DNA of 64,000 nt from assembly GCA_910584915.1 (NCBI GenBank), contig CAJUDM010000004.1, positions 1 through 64,000 on the forward strand, written 5' to 3'. This stretch comes from an uncultured Lachnospiraceae bacterium. GTDB lineage: Bacteria > Bacillota > Clostridia > Lachnospirales > Lachnospiraceae. Under the pieces are notes generated by a model, which did not search any database, was not told where the DNA came from, and saw nothing but the letters and a program-made list of their open reading frames with translations. A program made the translations under genes and the position numbers. Shown one piece after another: positions 58,802 to 64,000 of the stretch (position 1 is the stretch's first letter; each line of letters opens with the position of its first letter).

Positions 58802-60385
58802 ATGTATGATATTGTGATAAAAGGCGGCAGGATAATTGACGGGAGCGGGGAAAAACCCTTTGTCGGGGATATCGGTGTTGTGAAGGACAGGATCGTGAAG
58901 ATTGCCGGCAGGATCGATGGAGCGGCAGGGAAGGTGATCGAGGCAAAGGGAAGGACGGTCACGCCGGGACTGATCGACGGGCATACGCATTCTGAGCTCA
59001 ATGTGATGTACAACAGGCAGCAGCCGCATGCGCTGTACCAGGGGATCACGACGATCGTTGCCGGGCAGTGCGGGCTTGGGTTTGCCCCGACTACGCCTGA
59101 GGGGCTTAAGCGTTCTCTGAGGATGAACGGCGGTATTTTTGCGGACAGGGGAAAATATCTTCCAGCGTGGGAGAGCTTTTCGGAGTATTTGGAGCTGCTC
59201 GGCGGTGCGGCGGTCAATGTGGGATCGAATGTGTCACACAATGCGGTCAGAGAGTATGCCTGTGGATTTGCGGATAAAAAGCTGGAGGGAAAATATCTGG
59301 AGATCGCGAAGGAGGAGATGGAGAAGGCAATGCAGGCGGGAGCGACGGGGCTTTCGGTCGGGCTTTCCTATTATCCGGGAGGATTTTCGGATACGGAGGA
59401 GATCATAGAACTTTGCAGGGTCGTGAAGAAATATGACGGTATTTTCTGTGTTCATCAGCGGTTGAATGACGGGCAGATTCCCCGCTCTTCGGTGGAAGAG
59501 GTTGTGAAGGTTGTGGAGGAGACGGGCGTGCGCCTGAATATGCTGCACTACAGGACCGGTGGGTGGGAAGATTACGGCAGTGTGTTTGAGCCCTTTGCAG
59601 AACTGGAAAAAACGGGGGCGGAGATACATTACGAATTTTACCCTTATCTGGTGGGAGCGGGACTTCTTCTGGCACTTTTGCCGGGCTGGGCACAGGAGGG
59701 CGGTTATGATGCGATCATGGATCGTCTGTCTTCGGCGTCGCTCCGCGGAAAACTGCTGGCAGATATGCGGGAGAGGCATCCATATTTCTTTGCGGAAGGA
59801 CAGACGGCGAGAGTCGCCCTGACGAAGGACAGGTATTCTGATGATATCGGGAAGACTTTGAGAGAGATATCGGAGGAACATCATGAGACATTTCAGGAGA
59901 CGGTGATCAGGCTGCTCCTGGAAAATGAACTGGAGGCGGGCTTCGTGGGCGTGGAGAACCAGACACCGGAGTTGAAAGAAAAGCTGTATGAGGATCAGTA
60001 CCATCTGTTTACGGATGACCGCTACACGGTGGGGAGCGATACGATTCCGGAGGGGGTTCTGTGCCATCCCAGGACATTTGGAGCCCTTTCGAGGACGATC
60101 CGCATGATGCGGGAGAGAAATGTTCCGGCGGAATATGTGGTCAGAAAGCTTTCGGCACTGCCCGCCGCAATCTATCATATCAGGGACAGGGGGCTGTTGA
60201 AGGAAGGCGGTTTCGCGGACATTTGTGTCATGGATTACGAGGCTCTGTGCGACAGAGCGGATTTTGAGAACCCGAGAGTCGGGGCGCAGGGAGTGGAAGC
60301 GGTTTTGGTAAACGGGCTGCCGGTGCTGGAGCATGGCTTGATAACAGGGATTTTAAGCGGGGAGTGTATAAGAAGAGGAATGTGA
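58802..60385 (+). CDS. N-acyl-D-amino acid deacylase family amidohydrolase
   Basis: This 527-residue metal-dependent amidohydrolase begins MYDIVIKGGRIIDGSG, has the metal motif GHTHSE at about 61-66, GSDTIPEG near 415, and the C-terminal EGGFADICVMDYEAL...VEAVLVNGLPV. Family members remove the acyl group from N-acyl-D-amino acids or related compounds. The start is uncertain: ATG 58802 gives the canonical N-terminus but has no ribosome binding site at normal distance, and TTG 58784 is in frame upstream. The good GGAAGGAG is more than 45 bp away. Confidence 0.85.
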   Translation: MYDIVIKGGRIIDGSGEKPFVGDIGVVKDRIVKIAGRIDGAAGKVIEAKGRTVTPGLIDGHTHSELNVMYNRQQPHALYQGITTIVAGQCGLGFAPTTPEGLKRSLRMNGGIFADRGKYLPAWESFSEYLELLGGAAVNVGSNVSHNAVREYACGFADKKLEGKYLEIAKEEMEKAMQAGATGLSVGLSYYPGGFSDTEEIIELCRVVKKYDGIFCVHQRLNDGQIPRSSVEEVVKVVEETGVRLNMLHYRTGGWEDYGSVFEPFAELEKTGAEIHYEFYPYLVGAGLLLALLPGWAQEGGYDAIMDRLSSASLRGKLLADMRERHPYFFAEGQTARVALTKDRYSDDIGKTLREISEEHHETFQETVIRLLLENELEAGFVGVENQTPELKEKLYEDQYHLFTDDRYTVGSDTIPEGVLCHPRTFGALSRTIRMMRERNVPAEYVVRKLSALPAAIYHIRDRGLLKEGGFADICVMDYEALCDRADFENPRVGAQGVEAVLVNGLPVLEHGLITGILSGECIRRGM

Positions 60386-60497
60386 CAGGCATAAGATATA
60401 TGGTACGGATTCATATAACTGTTTAAACGGATACAGATATTATGAGACAAAAACAGTAGTCCGGCAGAGACTAAGCTGTTATGAACGAAGGGAATGG

Positions 60498-61640
60498 ATG
60501 ATTCATATGGATTGTTATGAAAAATTGCATATAAAAAGAATAATCAACGCCAGTGAACCTTATACAAATCTGGGCGGTTCATTGATGGAGAAGGAAACGA
60601 TAGAAGCGATGGCGCAGGCGGCAGGCTCCTGTGTAGAGTATGAAAAACTCCGGGATGCCGTATGTGAGAAGGCGGCAGAGCTCACGGGCAATGAGGCGGC
60701 TTTTATCACCACCGGCGCATCCGCCGGACTGGAACTTTCCGCCGCCGCCTGCATGAGCCTTGACAGCGCGGGAAATCTGGATATGCTGCCGGAGACTTCC
60801 GCTTTTTCCAAAAATGAGATTCTCGTGATGGATGGGGATGTGCTGGACATCATTCCCTACTGGAGGCTGACAGGGCTGACAGGGGCGAAGATCATCAGAG
60901 TAAAGCCCGATGTGGCGTCCATAAAAGCTGCTGTCTGTGAGAGAACGGCAGCATGTATGCTGTTTCCAGCATCCGTCTATGAGCGCGGCATTCTGACCTG
61001 TGAAGAGCTGATACCCGTTTTGAAGGAAGAGGGGGTCAAGGTTATCGTAGATGCGGCGGCACAGCTTCCGCCTGCGTCCAATCTGTGGTATTACACGAAA
61101 ACACTGGGAGCGGACCTTGCGATCTTTAGCGGCGGAAAGCATATAAAGGGTCCCCAGAGCACGGGGGTGATCGTGGGGAATAAAGAACTTATCGATCTGT
61201 GTAAAGCGGCGGCAAGCCCGAATCCGGGGCTGGGGAGGGCGTTTAAGACCGGCAAGGAAGAACTGGCAGGCTTTATTACAGCGCTTGAACTGTTTATCAT
61301 GGAGGAAGAGGAGGCGCGGTTTAAGAGGCAGGAAAAGCAGTTGCTGACGATAGCCCGGAGCGTTTCGGAAAAAACGGGGATCGATACGGAGATGCTCCGG
61401 CAGGGAAGGCTCGGAACATATCAGCCGCTTCTGCATCTGTATCTGCCTGCGCCTCTGACCGCAAAAGAGTGTAATAAGTATACCAGAAACCTCACGCCCG
61501 GGGTGGATGTGGGAGTATATCCGCCGGAGTTTGGCATGGCGGAGAATGTGGTGTTTGTGAATGCCTATAATCTGAAGCCGGGGCAGGAGGAGGCGGTGGC
61601 AGAAGGAATATGCAGATATATTCTGGAGGCACGCCGGTAG
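60498..61640 (+). CDS. SelA-like PLP-dependent enzyme (DgaE-type)
   Basis: This 380-residue fold-type I PLP enzyme resembles L-seryl-tRNA(Sec) selenium transferase. It has NASEPYTNLGGSLM at the N-terminus, TGASAGLELSAAACM for phosphate binding, VDAAAQLPP (Asp to pyridine N), and the PLP lysine K214 in SGGKHIKGP. Relatives without a selenium role include D-glucosaminate-6-phosphate ammonia-lyase. No selD or selB lies nearby, and the deacylase next to it argues for an amino-acid or amino-sugar-acid ammonia-lyase. AAGGGA precedes the ATG. Confidence 0.82.
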   Translation: MIHMDCYEKLHIKRIINASEPYTNLGGSLMEKETIEAMAQAAGSCVEYEKLRDAVCEKAAELTGNEAAFITTGASAGLELSAAACMSLDSAGNLDMLPETSAFSKNEILVMDGDVLDIIPYWRLTGLTGAKIIRVKPDVASIKAAVCERTAACMLFPASVYERGILTCEELIPVLKEEGVKVIVDAAAQLPPASNLWYYTKTLGADLAIFSGGKHIKGPQSTGVIVGNKELIDLCKAAASPNPGLGRAFKTGKEELAGFITALELFIMEEEEARFKRQEKQLLTIARSVSEKTGIDTEMLRQGRLGTYQPLLHLYLPAPLTAKECNKYTRNLTPGVDVGVYPPEFGMAENVVFVNAYNLKPGQEEAVAEGICRYILEARR

Positions 61641-61886
61641 AAAATATATAGCTGCGCTAACAAACAAAGTGATAAAATAGAGCAAACGCCAGTCTGACAG
61701 TATGTTCAAACTGGCGTTTGCCTTGAAAAAATTACTTTCGTATTCCCCTTGACATCTCCAGGAAAAACCAGCAAAATAAAGAAATACCTGTAAGTATGAT
61801 CTGCCAAATATCACAGCATTTTGATAAGGCATAAAATAGTTAACGGACAAAGGAAGCTGCCTTCCGGCAGCAGAACGGAGGAAAAA
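61641..61886 (+). other. Intergenic region with a 12-bp stem-loop
   Basis: GCAAACGCCAGT (61682-61693) pairs with ACTGGCGTTTGC (61710-61721). No T-tract follows on the plus strand. No promoter is assigned with confidence and nothing coding is recognised. Confidence 0.45.
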
Positions 61887-62849
61887 TTGAAGATCGTTAT
61901 TCTGGAGAGAAACAGTGTGGGGCTTGATATCGATGTAGAGCGGTTAGGAGAGTTCGGGGAGCTTGAGATTTATGCAAACACCGTGACACCGGAGGAAGTC
62001 GCCGAGCGGGTGAAAGACGCAGATATTGTAGTGGCAAATAAAGCACCGATGCGGGAGGAATCCCTGAAGGAAGCAAAAAATGTCAGACTGATCTGCGAAT
62101 TTGCCACGGGCTATGACAATATAGATGTGGAGTACTGTAAACACAGGAATATCCTTGTCTGCAATGTAAGGAATTATTCCACCGCGATGGTGGCGCAGCA
62201 CAGTATCGCCATGGCACTTTTCCTGATAGAAAAACTTCACTATTATGACGAATATGTAAAATCCGGCGCATATGCCGCACAGAGCCGTTTTTCCCACTTT
62301 GATGAGTCCTTCTGGGAGCTTGCGGGAAAGACCTGGGGTATCGTCGGGATGGGAAATATCGGCAGAAGCGTGGCGGGGATAGCGGAGAGTTTCGGCTGTA
62401 AGGTGATCTTTTACTCCGCCTCCGGGAACAGTACTTGTACGGACTATGAGAGAGTGGACCTGGATACGCTCCTGGAGCGGTCAGATGTGCTTTCCCTGCA
62501 CTGCCCGCTGAGCGACAGGACAAGGAATCTGATCGATCTGGCGGCGATGAAGAAGATGAAGAAATCCGCGGTCCTGATCAATGTGGCGAGAGGGCCTGTG
62601 GTAAACAGTGCGGACTTATATACTGCATTGACGGAGGGTGAGATCGCGGCGGCGGGATTGGATGTTCTGGAAAAAGAGCCGATCACGGACGAGAATCCTC
62701 TGAGCAGATTTACAGACAGCAACCGTCTGATCATCACGCCTCATATGGCGTGGGCAAGTTTGGAGGCGAGGGAGCGCTGTGTGGATGGCGTCTACCAGAA
62801 TATTAAAAATTTCCTGGCGGGGACGCCGGGCAATATAGTAAATGGATGA
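61887..62849 (+). CDS. D-isomer-specific 2-hydroxyacid dehydrogenase
   Basis: This 320-residue NAD-dependent dehydrogenase of the D-3-phosphoglycerate/glycerate type has the Rossmann motif GIVGMGNIGRSVA. Its catalytic Arg lies in NVARGPVV, the Glu in LDVLEKEP and the His in TPHMAWAS. The start is TTG 61887 with GGAGG 5 bp upstream; no ATG suits. It likely reduces a 2-keto acid produced by the preceding ammonia-lyase or dehydratase, which is inference from neighbourhood. Confidence 0.88.
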   Translation: MKIVILERNSVGLDIDVERLGEFGELEIYANTVTPEEVAERVKDADIVVANKAPMREESLKEAKNVRLICEFATGYDNIDVEYCKHRNILVCNVRNYSTAMVAQHSIAMALFLIEKLHYYDEYVKSGAYAAQSRFSHFDESFWELAGKTWGIVGMGNIGRSVAGIAESFGCKVIFYSASGNSTCTDYERVDLDTLLERSDVLSLHCPLSDRTRNLIDLAAMKKMKKSAVLINVARGPVVNSADLYTALTEGEIAAAGLDVLEKEPITDENPLSRFTDSNRLIITPHMAWASLEARERCVDGVYQNIKNFLAGTPGNIVNG

Positions 62850-62853
62850 GATT

Positions 62854-62883
62854 TGCCGCGGGGAGATACCCGCGGCAGTTTTT
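62854..62883 (+). terminator. Intrinsic terminator of the catabolic operon
   Basis: TGCCGCGGG (62854-62862) pairs with CCCGCGGCA (62869-62877), followed by GTTTTTG. Confidence 0.88.
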
Positions 62884-62940
62884 GTACGCAGGCCCGTGCA
62901 GAGGAAATATACCACTAAGGCGGCGCACCGGTCGCGCGGC

Positions 62941-62970
62941 GAGTAGGGAAAGACGGCTCTTCCCTGCTCG
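62941..62970 (-). terminator. Hairpin after the aldo/keto reductase gene
   Basis: GAGTAGGGAA and TTCCCTGCTC pair with one G-T. It lies just after the stop of the minus-strand gene; the T-tract is missing. Confidence 0.4.
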
Positions 62971-62984
62971 ATTGGCGGAGAGAT

Positions 62985-63980
62985 TTATAAAATCCCGCAG
63001 ATCTCGTCGATCCTGCGAAGTTCTTCCTCCGAGAACTTTGTATTTTGAATCGCTTTGATATTATCCAGGATCTGAGCCGGCTTAGAGGCGCCGATCAGTA
63101 CGCTCGTCACAATGCCGTCCTTCAAAACCCATGCAAGAGCCATCTCCGCCAGTTTTTGTCCGCGCTCTGCGGCAAGGGCGTTCAGGGCGCGCACCTTTGC
63201 AAGTTTTTCTTCCGTGACGGAATCTGTATTTAAAAATCTGCCATCTGTTTTTACCCGGGAATCCTCCGGGATACCGTTCAGATAACGATCCGTCAGCATA
63301 CCCTGCGCCAGCGGGCTGAAAGCGATAATGCCCTTTTTCAATCTGGCGGAAGTTTCTTTCAGGCCATTCTCTTCGATCGAGCGGTCAAAGATAGAATACC
63401 GGTTCTGGTTGATGATAAAAGGGCAGCGCAGGGAATCAAGGATAGCCGACGCTTTTTCAAGGGTTGCCCCGTCATAGTTGGAGAGCCCGGCGTAGAGTGC
63501 CTTGCCGCTTTTCACAGCCTGATCGAGTGCGCCCATGGTTTCTTCAAGCGGCGTGTCGGGGTCCATACGATGATGATAGAAAATATCCACATAATCGAGC
63601 TGCAGGCGTTTTAGGCTCTGATCAAGGCTGGCGAGCATATATTTGCGGCTTCCCCATTCCCCGTAGGGGCCGGGCCACATATAATATCCGGCTTTTGTGC
63701 TGATCACAAGTTCATCCCGGTAGGCGGAGAAGTTTTCTTTTAAGATACGCCCGGTGTTTGTCTCGGCGCTGCCATCCTCAGGCCCGTAATTGTTCGCAAG
63801 GTCAAAGTGGGTGATACCGTTGTCGAAAGCGGTAAAACACATATTCCGCATATTGTCATAATGACAGTTGCTGCCGAAATTATGCCAGAAACCCAGCGAA
63901 ACGGCAGGAAGCCTGAGCCCGCTTCCCCCGCAGCGCGGGTACTGCATGGTTTCATATCTTGTCTCGGATGCTTTGTACAT
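62985..63980 (-). CDS. Aldo/keto reductase (YghZ/Gpr-like)
   Basis: This 331-residue NADPH-dependent reductase has the tetrad D60, Y65 (FDLANNYGP), K96 (ISTKAG) and H137 (YHHR). The pattern of YghZ-type L-glyceraldehyde-3-phosphate reductases is clear (LGFWHNFGS, GPYGEWGSRKYM...LD.SL.RL..DYVDIFYHHR, FSPLAQGMLTDRYL). Unlike the reductase at 596 it has no ferredoxin domain. The ribosome binding site GAGGAG lies upstream of the ATG. It is convergent with the preceding operon. Confidence 0.9.
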   Translation of the reverse strand: MYKASETRYETMQYPRCGGSGLRLPAVSLGFWHNFGSNCHYDNMRNMCFTAFDNGITHFDLANNYGPEDGSAETNTGRILKENFSAYRDELVISTKAGYYMWPGPYGEWGSRKYMLASLDQSLKRLQLDYVDIFYHHRMDPDTPLEETMGALDQAVKSGKALYAGLSNYDGATLEKASAILDSLRCPFIINQNRYSIFDRSIEENGLKETSARLKKGIIAFSPLAQGMLTDRYLNGIPEDSRVKTDGRFLNTDSVTEEKLAKVRALNALAAERGQKLAEMALAWVLKDGIVTSVLIGASKPAQILDNIKAIQNTKFSEEELRRIDEICGIL

Positions 63981-64000
63981 ATGGTATATGTTCTCCTCTC

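Noticed and set aside
60498..61640. Selenocysteine synthase SelA
   Set aside because: It is short for bacterial SelA, has no selB, selD or tRNA-Sec nearby, and sits in a catabolic operon.
60579..61850. Minus-strand open frame of 423 codons
   Set aside because: Antisense to the SelA-like gene, which carries clear PLP motifs.

Overview
The window looks like the chromosome of an anaerobic, Gram-positive Clostridia species, most likely Lachnospiraceae. The signs are strong AGGAGG-type ribosome binding sites, lipobox-bearing substrate-binding proteins, a BspA-type leucine-rich repeat protein, a PerR / reverse-rubrerythrin / rubredoxin stress locus, FeoAAB iron uptake, a GlpP antiterminator, and sugar ABC importers lacking their own ATPase. 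No rRNA, CRISPR array, transposase or integrase is visible. One tRNA (Arg, anticodon CCT) is present.

Layout. 0-4 kb: the end of an LRR protein, a 4Fe-4S aldo/keto reductase and an ADP-ribosylglycohydrolase-fold enzyme with C-terminal beta-sandwich regions. 4-8 kb: a DtxR-type regulator convergent with feoA-feoA-feoB, with repeated TTAGT-N4-ACTAA operators. 8-10.7 kb: tRNA-Arg, a D,D-carboxypeptidase and trmB. 10.7-20.6 kb: a ten-gene Mrp/Mbh-like cation antiporter operon whose order (E-F-G-MbhD-MbhE/MrpB-C-D) matches the membrane module of archaeal Mbh hydrogenase. It carries four NuoL/M/N-type subunits and no redox subunits. 20.7-21.7 kb: a lipid kinase.

21.7-27.5 kb is the most unusual segment. 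A 1196-residue RecQ-like helicase has a C-terminal half that looks to me like a plasmid/phage replication initiator (tandem winged helix). It is divergent from a ClpX-like AAA+ protein that lacks the zinc domain but keeps the IGF ClpP-docking tripeptide, and two small unknown genes follow. I regard this as an accessory module and the best candidate for an undescribed system here.

27.5-38.5 kb: an L,D-transpeptidase with a frameshifted 39-bp minisatellite tail, the peroxide-stress operon with a PerR box, a histidine kinase/response regulator pair, and a Bce-like module (FtsX permease, ATPase, kinase, regulator). 38.9-44.8 kb: oppBCDFA. 45-49.3 kb: a nucleoside hydrolase with a CUT1 importer, preceded by a probable attenuator. 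49.3-51.5 kb: a cation/proton antiporter and a GlpP with no glp gene nearby. 51.7-53.7 kb: tandem-duplicated AraC regulators. 54-62.9 kb: a second CUT1 importer followed by a ManD/RspA-family dehydratase, an N-acyl-D-amino acid deacylase, a SelA-like PLP enzyme and a 2-hydroxyacid dehydrogenase, probably one catabolic pathway. An aldo/keto reductase closes the window.

A small leader repeat (a stem-loop followed by GGAAAGGGCATGG and a second ATG) occurs in front of three unrelated genes (1.7, 15.2 and 20.7 kb).
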